A stretch of DNA of 64,000 bases, taken from NCBI GenBank assembly GCA_029876055.1, contig CM056876.1, positions 3,844,001-3,908,000 on the forward strand, in the 5' to 3' direction. Below the pieces are notes generated by a model. The model searched no databases, was not told where the DNA came from, and saw only the letters and a program-made list of their open reading frames with translations. The translations under genes were made by a program, and so were the position numbers. Source of the stretch: Madurella fahalii (taxonomy: Eukaryota > Ascomycota > Sordariomycetes > Sordariales). Below are positions 47,995 to 59,200 of the stretch, piece after piece; the first letter of the stretch is position 1; the number at the start of each line of letters is the position of its first letter.

Positions 47995-49957
47995 ATGGAT
48001 CTGCCAAAGCACGAAGTCCCTCTGGAACCCGAACAACGTCGGTCTCACAGCCCGCCCGGTCCGAGCAAGTCTAGACTTCAGGAAGACCAGAGTCCCATCT
48101 TGACCATGACCAGTGAGAAAGATCGCCGCGATGACGTCCCAGCAAGTGGTAAGGATCTTGCCCAACGAATTAGCCCAAACCCAGTGCCATGCTAACTTGA
48201 CATAGACGCTGGACATCAGCCGGCTCAATATGAATCTGACGATGACGAGTCCGAGTCCGAATATCAGAGCATCTTTGCATTGCGAGTGCCCTCGATGATA
48301 CGGGTATCAACTGGGCACTACCAACCCGAAGTCTCTGATGTACAAAAGCCCTTACACTCTAGCATGTCGAAGACTCTACCTGCCACGGCCCTGACAGTCT
48401 GTGGGGCGGAAGCGGCAGCTGAATCTCGCAGTTCAATGGCGCTGCGTGGAAGTCGAGGAAGCGACTTCGACGAGAGCGACACTATGTCGGACATCACTAG
48501 CTGTACAGAGTCATCGCTCGTCGAGACATTTCAGGCCTTAACGACGCCGTTAACCCCCCAACTCCTCTCTGTTTTGATATGTATGAAGGAGAAGATTGAC
48601 AATCGCATCACGTCGAGACTACAGTCAGTGGTAGCACATCCGCAGGGAACGCGGCAGTGTCCCGCGGGACCATCCTCCGGCTTCGGTTCCTCAGCTTCAG
48701 GTTTCCTACCGGGGGATTGGAGTTCTGTACATGGTCTCGGCGGTTATGGCGGCTCTCGGCAGCAGCCAGCTCGTGGGGGCGACGGTCATGATTCCGAGGC
48801 GGACGACGGTGATGATGACGACAGGAACAAGCAGTCTGTATTGGATTTAGGGGACCGTTCTAAAGGAAGACTTGCTTGCGTTTTCTTCAAGAGGTATCCT
48901 AACAGCGAGAAGCTGTCTGGGGCGTGCCTTGGACCGGGTTGGGATTCAGTGCACAGGCTCAAGTGAGTTGAAATACCTCTAAATCATGTTGCTTCGGGAC
49001 TGACAACGACGCCACTTAAAGGGAACATATCTATCGGGTTCACCAACAGACGGGCTCCCCTTGTCCCAGATGCCGCGAAGTATTCGAAACAAGCAGGCAC
49101 CTCAATCGCCACCTCCAACAGAACATCCCCTGCAAGTTGAGCGCCTCGTTGGATGAAGAGGAGATCCTCTTCATCAATTACGAGCAGGAGCAGAAGCTCC
49201 GAAAACGCGTTCGGAACGTTGCGGCAGAGGAGCGCTGGGTTGGTATCTTTCAGGTGGTGTTCCCAGATGTTCCTGAGAATCAGATCCCTTCTCCATGTAA
49301 GGCAATCTCAAAAATATCATCATTTCCGGGTGCTGATTAATGGGAGCAACAGATCACGAGGCTGTTACCACTCTCCCGTCGTGCGACTTGACGACGCTTC
49401 ACAACTTCCAGAGGCACCTCCTCCAGGAACTCCTGAGTCGCATTTCCCGCAGTGTTGACAGTAGCATCGAAAGAAGCGTTCCTGAGGTGTGCCACAGGGC
49501 GATCAGGGAGGTTTTTGCAGAGTTCATGTCTACGTTGCAGTTCACCTCTCACAACCCGAATGGGACCCGCACTCTGGAGGCGACTCCAATGGTGGAAAGC
49601 CAACCACGGGGATCCAGTGAAGTGTTGTCGCCGAGAGACATGGGGTTCTCTCCAAGTTTTTCTTCTTCCTCTTCCTCCACGCCTTCAGCGCAACTAGCTT
49701 CACACACCTTTGAAGTGGACAGCGAGTCGGCCCAGAATTCATATGTCACTGATCACTGGCTCACTTGCAAGGATCTGCATTGCATCAACGGCGACCCCCT
49801 GGCCCACGCCCAGCCGTGGCAAACGCCCGGCGCCGCCGGCAAGCACACGGATGAGGTTGTTGGGATGATGAACACGTCGGAGCGGAGTACCCATGATGAG
49901 TCGCAAGTGGTGTCTTCCTCGTTTTGGTCCCAAGGGGGTTGGTCACGGGGTCACTGA
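47995..49957 (+). CDS. C2H2-type zinc-finger domain protein
   Basis: Four exons: 47995-48148, 48206-48962, 49022-49296, 49353-49957, giving 596 residues with consistent phases at every GT-AG junction. The N-terminus is polar and acidic (YESDDDESESEY). The core reads LACVFFKRYPNS, then GPGWDSVHRLK, EHIYRVHQ and CPRCREVFETSRHLNRHL. This arrangement of a Cys-containing strand, an HxxxxH-like segment and a CxxC...H pair is a C2H2-like domain common in fungal hypothetical proteins. The C-terminal 200 residues are Ser-rich. It may be a transcription regulator, but this family is widespread and often uncharacterised. It sits between two transposon-derived blocks and looks intact, so it is probably a functional host gene. 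Confidence 0.8.
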
Positions 49958-51388
49958 AACAGCTGTCTCAGTTGCCCACGTAGCACCATACCTCGCATAG
50001 TTCAAGGAGATTTTCTGTCAAATATCAAATTTCAAACTTAAAACGTCCAATGTGGAGCGCCGTGATTAACTCAGAGGTTCACTTTGGAGCAAGATTGTCG
50101 TAGCTCTGAATTCAGCTGCTTGATGTCAGTGCAGGCGGTAAATCTAGCCTGGCTTACACCACCATCGTTACAATCATCAGGAGTTTGAGACATAAAATGT
50201 GCAGCGCCACATATCTCTTTGCAACACTGTGAATGGACTAGATTGAGCGAGAGACTTTTGTCCCTTAGACAGAGCCTGTGTGCCCGTGTGTCGAACGTCA
50301 GTGGCTGTGGGAGGAGATGCAGCAACGCAGACGGATTGTTATTGCGAGGAAGAAAGCAATGGCCGCGGGGCTAGTTGAAAATAGGCACAATGGAGTAGAC
50401 CCACTTCAACAGCGGTTGTCATGGCAGTCGAAATTGTCAGAGGTTACGCAGTGAACCCCTCTGCCAATGAAACCAATAGATCCGCCAGTTCAACCACTTC
50501 GTGGTTACGCTGTGTACCGGGGGCTACGCCCTCAGCCGGCCCCGTGACAGTTAAACTTTGAGACCTCTTGAGTTGTAGGTGTTGGGAATGTACTGTATAA
50601 GGAGAGGTCTGTGGGCTACGAGGGCCATAGTTGAAGAGAGCGCGAATCCCCATAGTGGTAGTTTGTGATATGAGGATTATATCTGGATTTGGCCAGGGAT
50701 CCGGATTTTGAAGCCAGAAGTACCCTTGCTATAGAATTGGCTGTGAATACCTAGAATCTAGGAGCGTTAATGGCTTTGGAAAACCTTGACGTTCTACAGC
50801 CAAGTTGCTATTCTTCCCGCTCTCGTAAGCTCCCGATCGCCTTGGCCCGCTAGTGTGTACCTGCATTAACGACGTTGCTTTGCATTACTAGCATTTCCAC
50901 ACTTGCCAGCTGAACCGAATAGTTGGAATTACACCCCTGCGCCCTGACACGTGGCTCCACTGAACGGCGATGTGTGCGAGCGAGGTCGCACTACCAAATT
51001 TCTTTGGGCACGTGTGAGGGAACTCGTCGACTCGACCTCGCTCACCGCACTCCCCGGCGGTTTTTAAGGGCACTCCTTCATATTTTCGATTAGAAATGCA
51101 GCAGTAAGGTTGACTCGCGATGTCCAATGTTCCAATGGAGCATTATATAATTTCTGTCACCATCCACGCTCTAGCACAGGTCCAAGGTCAAGCTTCATTC
51201 TGCTCGCGCTCTCTGCTCACGCTCCCTCAATAAACCGTGCCAGTTAAGGCTCAGGGCAAGAGCACCACCAAATTCACGCGATCAATCGTTCATCGACCCG
51301 AGCCCATCCCCTTTTCCCAACCAACTGGAGCCAACGTTGGTCATCCGACCCTAACCCTGTGGGACCATCTCCGCACCCCTCCTCCAGC
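49958..51388. other. Intergenic, no gene seen
   Basis: About 1.4 kb with only short ORFs lacking domain features on either strand. Confidence 0.5.
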
Positions 51389-52269
51389 ATGCGCGCCGTC
51401 AATGGCCCCCAACCCCTCGAGCCAACCAAAGACGAACTGAAGACAGCAGTGTTCCGCTGCTCCACAGAGCATGCTGCTAAGACTGGTGGGATTCTTTCCG
51501 CCTGCGCCGGACATGAAAACGACAAAAAGCTGCTCCTCCCGCGGTGGAAGTCGGACTCAGTCGTCACCTTCGCCTTTCTCGAAAAGACCTTTCTAACCGC
51601 AGTCGACGCTGAATGCGTAGAGCGTGCGCTCACTATTGCCGTACACAACTGGAACAGTAGACAAATCGGTGTGCGATTCCAGCGTGTAGCCCAGGACGAG
51701 CGTACTGTCTTCGTCATCGCTTACAGAGACCGGAAGCGCCAATGCCGTAAATATGCCAAAGCGTTCTTTCCCAACTCCGACGAACGGGTATTGTGGATTT
51801 ACCAACCCGCTCTGTCAGTGGGCTGCGGCGACTTCCTAGCCAACGTCCTGCGCCATAAACTCGGCCATATCCTCGGTCTTCGCCACGAGGACGCTGTCGT
51901 GTTGGAGAAGAAAAATCGGTCGGTTCAGTTGGCGCCCCCAACCAGCACTCCATCATGACATCCCCCTTTCCCGTGGAGATCAAGGTCAGCATACAGGAAT
52001 CGGATGTCGGGGCGCTCAGGATCCTTTACAGTAAGGACGACAACAGCAGGCTTGGCGAATTCACGGTTGTAACGATCGATCCTGCTACGCCAGAGCGGCC
52101 GAGCCCCGAACATTCCAGAGAGACCCCGCATGGGGCTGAGTCTGTTAGCGCTGGGGCGCGGACTACCTATGTGCAGGATACAACCAACCTAGGCTTGGCC
52201 GCGGTTTCTGTCTGCTTTTTTCTCTTTTTGGTTGCAAATAGAAGAATCATGGGGGTCTACTCGTTATGA
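51389..52269 (+). pseudogene. Metzincin-like zinc metalloprotease gene, decayed
   Basis: From the ATG at 51389 the frame encodes a compact zincin-like domain: ALTIAVHNWNSRQIGVRFQRV, then VLWIYQPALS and LANVLRHKLGHILGLRHE. This is the HExxHxxGxxH zinc site of metzincins with the three His and Gly kept, but the catalytic Glu is Lys (a GAA-to-AAA type change). About 25 residues later the frame breaks at about 51929-51932. The conserved continuation (GAPNQHSIMTSPFPVEI, then QESDVGALRILY) lies in another frame, and adding one T would restore it. That second frame ends at 52269 with a hydrophobic segment (LGLAAVSVCFFLFLVA). With both lesions it should be inactive. No signal peptide is seen. Confidence 0.7.
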
Positions 52270-52766
52270 GAGCAAATATATGAGGGTTTGGGGAGGATTT
52301 GATTTAGTTCCTCTGGGATGTTGGCTCCTTGTCGCAGCAAAAATCATCTCTCGGAAAAGTTCAGTTACAGAGAAGTAAGTTTCTGTGGTGACGCAATATG
52401 TATTGGGATGGGACAGGCTTGGTTAAACTTAAAATGGGAGCAAAATGGTCGTGTAGTTTCACAGTTGGATAACTATAGAATAGAGTCTTTCTGGCTCTTG
52501 TATGTGACGAACATGACTGCATCCTGGTTTTTGTCTTTGGCTCTTCTCTCCTCTTGCTGACGTGTTAATTAGAGAGTCTCAGTTACTTAGGCCTGCGGAC
52601 GTGGGGTGCTGCTAGTATCTATTGGCCTGCTTTTATACACCCACTTTAACAAACAAATCAAATCGCATTGACAAACCTCCTGCTAGCTAGTCTGAGGCCG
52701 TTGCGAACAAAATCAGCCCTCATGTCACAGTAAAATAGAAGATATTAAGTAGGGTAGATAATATTA
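52270..52766. other. Intergenic, no gene seen
   Basis: Short ORFs only. It becomes AT-rich towards the repeat at 52767. Confidence 0.45.
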
Positions 52767-52965
52767 TGTCACGCGTACAGGAGCTCAGCAGAGGTCGTGG
52801 GAAGTGCGTGGAAAGGTTGAAGTCTCTGAAGATCTATCTACTGCAGTAGGAGACTGAAGAACTGGCTTAAATACACAAAGGAAATAGTCTGGGCGAGCTC
52901 CCGTAATAAGCTACTGAGCTCGGCAGTGAGTGCCGAGCTCCACAAGTACGGTTTCCAGCGCGACA
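52767..52965. repeat. Short dispersed repeat, copy 2 (199 bp)
   Basis: Matches 42615-42784 over its full length, with an extra 30-bp segment containing a perfect 10-bp inverted repeat (GAGCTCGGCA, GTGAG loop, TGCCGAGCTC). It may be the left end of a larger uncharacterised element, since unusual sequence continues to the right. Confidence 0.75.
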
Positions 52966-53899
52966 CACCCCCCAGTTGACTAGCAATTTTGCTTGTCAAC
53001 TGTACTTTAACAGTTGCGGGAGCTCCCGAGCTGCATTTATACGTACGTGCATTTTTTGGTGTTAGTACTATCAGTCGCTTTTTACGTGTAGGGAGCTGTG
53101 CGGTATATAGATCAATTGCAGAGTTTAGTACTGTAAATCTCCCATACAATCAGCGTTGCCCTGCGCCCTACTATAAATCAAGAGCTCCTGAGCTTATGAT
53201 CGCAGTGCTTTTATACAACAACAACAACACTATTACTATACCTCCTAAGAAGAGTTCTGCCCGCGCTGCCACCCTTGTAAAGGCGCGTACTGCCTGCACT
53301 CAAAAGTGTAAGCCTCCGACTTTCCTTCTAGAGACCTCTAAGAAGAAGGTCCGAAAGGGCGATATCGACTCCTCCGTACCGAAGTAAATTATTCTCCCGG
53401 TCTCTCGAGCTTTAGAACAAGACTGACAGTAGTTTTCAGTACCGACGATATATACAGCAGGTACTCTAGTGAGGCTTGCCTCGGCTATATACTCTCAGCC
53501 TGTAACGGTCCCAGGAGTGTATTGCAACTAACTGATGACGACTCTACGAGTACATTGAACTTGAGGAGAAGAAAAGAAGAAGAGGAAAACTTTGCAGACA
53601 AGCGGGCACTCTAACTAGGGCGAGCGCGGTGGTCCAGGCGTGTCATCAGCACGTTCTAGGAATAGCTTTATCCAGGGGTTTAGTGGTCTATGCTCCCGTG
53701 GCATAGCGAAGGTTGCCGAGGCCTATGCCGGGCTTAGCCCATTATAATGAAATGGGGAATAGTGTACTAGCCGGATGGCGCTCTAAGACAACTCCGGGAC
53801 TTCGGGTCCGGCAGTGTAGGTCCGGGGTATTGGATTCCCGGTCCTCCGGGCTGGATCAGGTGATCGGACTGAGGACCCATTTTTTTCTGTATTTAAGAC
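52966..53899. other. Unassigned sequence left of the retrotransposon
   Basis: Contains an open frame at 52989-53387 (PPKKSSARAATLVKARTACTQKC near its end) with no recognised domain. The last 90 bp (from about 53814, TGTAGGTCC) look like the start of an older LTR into which the chromovirus inserted. Confidence 0.35.
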
Positions 53900-54258
53900 T
53901 GTGAGGATCAAGGATCCAAGGGTAGTAAGACCAGAGTGTCTGGGTACAAGCAGTGCACGCGCAACGTAGGAGCAGAGTGCTCGTTAGGGGTTGAGTGGTG
54001 GTCTCATTGAACTCTGCCTCTCCCCTAAGCTCTGTCTCCCGCCCTCCTTCTTATGCCCGTGACCGTATCGCTAGGGCTTACTTCCCCGCTCTGCTGCTTT
54101 GTCGTCCTCCTTGCTGGTGCGCTCCTTCGACGCTCATCTGACGCGCTATTTATGCCATTCCAGCTTAGTGCCGTTGTTGCTTCTGAGGCTCGCTTACGCT
54201 GCGGCTCCGAGGCTTCCGGACCGCGCCTCACGCTGGCCCCGCTCAGCCGGTCCTCACA
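53900..54258 (-). repeat. 3' LTR of chromovirus
   Basis: 359 bp, apparently identical to 61573-61931. Ends are TGTGAGGA and TCCTCACA. Preceded by AAGAC. Confidence 0.95.
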
Positions 54259-54275
54259 GAGCCTCCCTCCTTCCG
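54259..54275 (-). other. Polypurine tract
   Basis: On the sense (minus) strand, GGAAGGAGGGAGGCTC lies directly before the 3' LTR, the expected site of plus-strand DNA priming. Confidence 0.8.
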
Positions 54276-54826
54276 GGCTCCTGCCCTCAGGAGCCGCCCG
54301 GGCCATATGCTCCCATGAGCGGTCCCCGCCCGAATTCCGGCCACCTTAGCCGTGTGCGCGAGCTGCGTAGTTGCCCCTCCCGCATAGCGCCCAAGGCGCC
54401 GATAACCGAAGGGTCGCCCGCACTGCTGCATTTTCCCCAGCTCTTATACCTGCTAGTCGTGCAGGCGCTTGCAGTCCTTGGAATTTACGGGTGCGCTAAC
54501 GCTGCGGGTTGCGGGCGCGGGCGCGTCGGGATCGCCGCGTCGAGTCGCGCGGTAGTTGATGGAATTGCCTATTATTGCCCTCCTGCTGGGCTTAACAATA
54601 GTGCACGCGCAACGTCAATGACTCAGAGGTAGGGGAAAGGGAATTTGCTGAGGGAAGGAAGTCGGAGTTGGTGATGCGGAAGGGTTGCGCTTGGGTTGCG
54701 TGGTCGTAGCGTGGAGGCAGCTCTGTCCAGGCTCCTGGTAGTCATCCTCGATCTACCATCTCGCCATCCTTTTTGCACCGAATTTTACTTCGTCCTAGGA
54801 AAAGTGGGCCCAGCCCTGGCCTTAGG

Positions 54827-54834
54827 TATAAATA
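54827..54834 (+). promoter_or_regulatory. TATA box of the cargo gene inside the chromovirus
   Basis: TATAAATA, followed by a long pyrimidine-rich stretch (about 54840-54990) and the first ATG at 55088. This is the usual layout of a fungal promoter and suggests independent expression on the strand opposite gag-pol. Confidence 0.55.
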
Positions 54835-55087
54835 GGCCTTCCCGCCTACCAATTCCTTTCCTCTTTTCTTCTTCACGGTCTTGTACTCGTAGGTTGCGCC
54901 CTTCCTGCTCCTCCGTCTCCTTCCTTCTTACCCGCACCTGCTACGCTCCTTTGTCGCTTGTACTGCGCACTTGTAGGCTGGTCTGCTGACTTGTTGGTGG
55001 GTTATAGTGGCCGTCACCGCTCTCGCTGCGCTGCTCTCGCTCTGCTGCTCTCGCTCCGCTCTCTGCGCCCCTTCCGCTTGGTCCGCC

Positions 55088-56139
55088 ATGTCGGACAAAC
55101 GCCCTGTATGTAGCGCCCTCGCTGCTGCCGCGGGGGGGGGTTTGCGCGTGCTGACCTCATCTTAGGCCGAAGATGATGAAGAGCCTCCTGGCTCTTCCAA
55201 GAAGTCCAAGGTCGCCCCGGCGTCCCCTGGTTCCCCGGTGGGTTGGATCCTCCTTTTCTACGCTCTCGCTGCTCCTGACCTGCTCCCTTAGGTCGAAGAC
55301 GACACTCTCCTGTCCTCCCCGGTCGCTGCTGGCACCCCCAAGGCTCGCGACAAGTTTGTCGAGGGCGCCCGCCGCATCATCCCGTGAGTATCCTTCCTCT
55401 TGCCGCTAGCTCCCCGCTGATTGTACGCAGCTGCCGCGCGTGCCTCCGCCGCATGCTGAAGAAGGGTCCCTCTGCCAGTTGCAAGAATCAGAGGAACTCC
55501 GGCGCCCGCTGCTCCCGCTGCGCGTCCCACAATCATGTGTGCCTGCCGGTAGGTCCTCCCTCCTTAGCTTGCGCTGCTCCTGCAGCGCTTGGTGGCAGCG
55601 TCTGATCCTTCCAGGTTCCTCCTGATGCTCTGACTGCCGTGGTTCGCTTCGTGGAGACCTTCGATCGCATGGAGTTCCCCAAGCCTGGCGAGTCTGTGAG
55701 TTCTCCCTTCTGCTTCCTCGCTGCGTGTTCCCTGCGCTAATAGTGCTTTCCTGTCTAGACTGATGCTCTCGCGATCGAGGTCCAGGAGGCTGGCAATGCC
55801 GCCCTGCGCGCGCTCAAGGATTTCGCTGCTCCCGCGCCCCGTTCCTCCGATCTCGCCGCCCACCGTGCCAGCGCTAAGCGCGTTGGTCGTACGCTGCGCC
55901 TCCGCCGCTTTGGTGGGGTTGCTGAGGGCCCGTTGCTCGCCTCTCTTGGTGGTGCTGGTCGCTCGCCCGCGTCCTCGGGCGCTGCTCCTGAGCTCCCTCT
56001 GCTGCTGGAAGCGCAGACCGCGGTTCTGACCAACATCTGGAAACGCTTGGGCGACATGGAGGAGCTGCTTTCGCGCATCGCTGATCATCTTGCCCCTGTG
56101 GAGGAGGAGGATGCTGAGGTTGAGAGTGAGGAGGAGTAG
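55088..56139 (+). CDS. Antisense cargo gene of the chromovirus: six-cysteine-cluster protein
   Basis: Six exons: 55088-55105, 55166-55237, 55292-55383, 55431-55548, 55615-55695, 55759-56139 (762 nt, 253 residues). Introns of 47-66 bp all have GT-AG ends and correct phase, strong evidence for a real gene. The N-terminus is acidic then Lys/Pro/Ser-rich (AEDDEEPPGSSKKSK). Exon 4 encodes C-x2-C-x12-C-x9-C-x2-C-x6-C (CRACLRRM ... CSRCASHNHVC), reminiscent of a Zn2Cys6 cluster with one longer loop. Then come FVETFDRMEFPKPGES, a helical region, and an acidic coiled end (IWKRLGDMEELLSRIADHL, then VEEEDAEVESEEE). It lies between pol and the 3' LTR, convergent with pol (95 bp apart). I recall similar Cys-cluster hypothetical proteins in many copies in plant-associated fungi, but cannot verify that here. 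Possible DNA-binding or dimerising regulator; function unknown. Confidence 0.8.
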
Positions 56140-56234
56140 TTGGAGCGCTGCTAATGCGCAGCTTTTCGTGGGTTTTTTAATGCCCTTTAGACAAATCGAA
56201 GCTTTTTCCCTCGCCCTGGTATGCCCTTGCGTGC

Positions 56235-59200
56235 TTATGCCCTGCGTCGCCTCTGCGCCTTCGCTAGTTCTGCCTCGTACGCCCTCAACAGTGGTCCATC
56301 ATCTAGGTGCTCCCTGGGTTCCCAGGTATTATCCTCAGGCGGATACCCTTTCCATTTGATCAGGAACTGCCTGTTCCTCGCTGGGCCCCTATAGTCGATG
56401 ATGGCTTCCACCTCGTAATGCTGCTCCTCTGGCTCGACGTCGACTCTTTCGCGCTGCTCTCGAGCTTGTTCCTCACTGCCCTTGAATGGTTCGAGCAGGG
56501 TAATTGGGAAGACTCGATGGATGCGGTAACGCTGCGGCAGGTCCAGTTCGTACGCCATCTTCCTGTCGCCAACAATCTTGAGGATCTTGAAGGGCCCTAG
56601 ATACTTATCCGCGAGTTTGCTGCTCGGGCGCCGCTGCTTGAGGTGCTTCGTTGAGAGCCAGACCCATTGGCCAACCTCGAACGCCTTGTCTTCCCGCTTG
56701 CGATTATACCACTTCTCGTAGTTCTTGTTGGTAGCGACGAGGATATCGTGGATCTTCCTACGGCTCGCTGACAGGCGTCTCGCTCGCTCATCCGCAGCGG
56801 GGACGGCGCTCTTGGGAATTGCTGTGGGGTCCGGGGGATCTCGAGGGTGGAACCCATAGAGAAGGAAGGCCGGGGTTGACCGTGTCGCCGTATGGTAGGA
56901 ACTGTTGTAGGCGTGCTCCGCTAGGCGTAGATGATGCGCCCAATCCGCTTGATCGTAGCTACAGAACGCGCGCAAGTAGTGCTCGAGTACTTGGTTCTGG
57001 CGCTCCGTCTGCCCGTCAGTCTGCGGGTGATACGCGGTGCTCAGGCGCCGCTTGATACCCAAGAGTTCGCACAAGGTCTTCCAGAAGGAGCTTGTAAACA
57101 GGCTGCCCCTGTCGGATACGATGGACTGGGGAAGTCCGAAGGGCCGGTAGACGTGGTCGAAGAACAGTTCTGCGAAGGCGCTTGCCGTAAGCGTCGTGGT
57201 TGTTGCGATGTAGAGAGCGTACTTCGTAAACTTGTCTACCACGACCAGGGCAGCGTTGCACGCCTTGCCTGTCCGAGGGTCAATCGAGGTTGGTAGGCCT
57301 GTGATGAAGTCCACTGTAATCGTCTGCCACGGTCCGTCGGGTACCGGCAGCGCTGCAAGCAAGCCGTAAGGGCGGTGCGTACGCGGCTTCGTACGTTGGC
57401 AGGTCACACAGTTGCCGTTGACGTGCGCCACCACGTCCTCTCTCATGGACGGCCAAAAGTAGTTGCGCCCTAGGCGCTCCTGCGTCTTCCTAAAGCCTCC
57501 ATGGCCCGCGGTTGGTGCGTCATGATAGCTCTCAATCAGCTCGTGCCTAAGGGAGGGGGGAACATATACTCTGCCTTGGTAACGGACGAGCCCGTCCTCT
57601 CCTTTTCTCCACGAGCCTTCGCTGCTGCTGCGCCGCTTCCTCCGAGCGTCCGACTGAAGCCATTGATCCTTCTGTTGCTCTTCAAGCAACAACTCTTCTA
57701 AAGAGAGCCACCCTCCTTTCGCCTGGGTCCCGTGATCTCCGTTTTTAGCACCAGAGGCGCCCACGATAGGCGTGCGGTGATCAGGCGCAGCCTCATCGTA
57801 AGAGTCATTCCCTATGCGACGGCAGAGGCCCCCGACGCCGAATGCAGCATGATAACTACAACACGGTCCCTCGGGGGGGCTAGCGCTAACGACGCGTATC
57901 TGCTTATGAACATCAGATACAACGCCCTCGTCCTCATCTGTGGAGCTACGGCCGCGCTTCTCGCCGCAGTCCCAGACCTTTTGGACGACTATGTCGCTCT
58001 GGCCTTCTTGGCTCAGCAGCAACCTCTCAAACTCTTCTTTTTCTTCTTCAATGGCTTCTTCGTCTTCAGCTGTCCTCATACGCAGCGGCAACGCAGCTTC
58101 GGGGCACGGTCGGAGCAGTCCTCGGACTGCCGCGACAACAGGGCAAGGGCCGGGGTTCTCTTGTTGCCCTCGTTCGACCCTGTCCTGCAGGAGTTGAAGC
58201 AGCGGGTTCTCAGCGTTTTCGTCCGCTTCTTCCTCTTCCATATGGTCTGGCCTACGTGAGAGACCGTCAGCGGGGTTCTGAACACCAGGGCGGTACTTAA
58301 TGACGAAGTCAAACGCAGCTAAGTCGTCGCTCCAACGCAGCTGTCGCTGGCTCGGCCTCTTCTTGGTCTTCCAGTACTCCAGGTTAAGATGGTCTGTCAA
58401 GACCACAATCGGGACTTGGGCGTAGAGGAGGTACTGAGACCAGGTGCGGAAGGCGTCGACGAGCGCAAGCAGCTCCCCATCTCCGGTGTCGTAGCGCGTC
58501 TCTTCAGGCGTAAGCTTCCTTGACCTAAAGGCGACCGGATGCCACCGATCCTCGTGGAGCTGCGAGAGCACAGCTCCAATCGCGCGCTTCGAGGCATCTG
58601 TCTCCACACGGATGGGCAGGGAGGGATCGAAATGCTTGAGGATAGGGGCCTCGCTGAATTTGCTTCTTAGTAGCTCGAACGCTTCGGCCGCCTCCTCCGT
58701 GAGCACGAATGGGCGTTTCTGGTCGCCGCGTAGGAGGTCTGTCAGGGGGGCACAGATCTTCGAATAGTTTCTAATGAAACGACGGTAGAACCCTGTGAAT
58801 CCTAAGAAGACCTGGATATCGTGTACGCTGCGGAGGAGCGGCCACTGCGTAACGGACTCGACGCGGGACGGCTCCATAGCGATCCCTTCGGGTGAGATTA
58901 TATACCCCAGGAACTCGACTTCAGTGGTATGGAATTGGCACTTCTTGAGATTGGCGTAGAGGTCGGCGTTTTCCAATCGATCGAGGACTTCTTTCACATG
59001 CTGCTCATGCGCTGCTTCGTCGTCGCTGTAGATCAGGATATCGTCCAAGTAGACGATGCACGTGACGTCCACCAGTCCAGATAACGCTTGGTTGATGTAC
59101 GTCTGGAAGGTCGCTGGGGCGTTGGCTAACCCCATCGGCATCACACGGAACTCGTAGTGGCCGTATCGTGTGCGAAAGGCGGTCTTCCACTCGTCGCCCT

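Noticed and set aside
54053..54632. ORFs in the left LTR and just inside it
   Set aside because: The same ORF recurs in the right LTR (61726-61944). These are LTR sequence frames, not genes.
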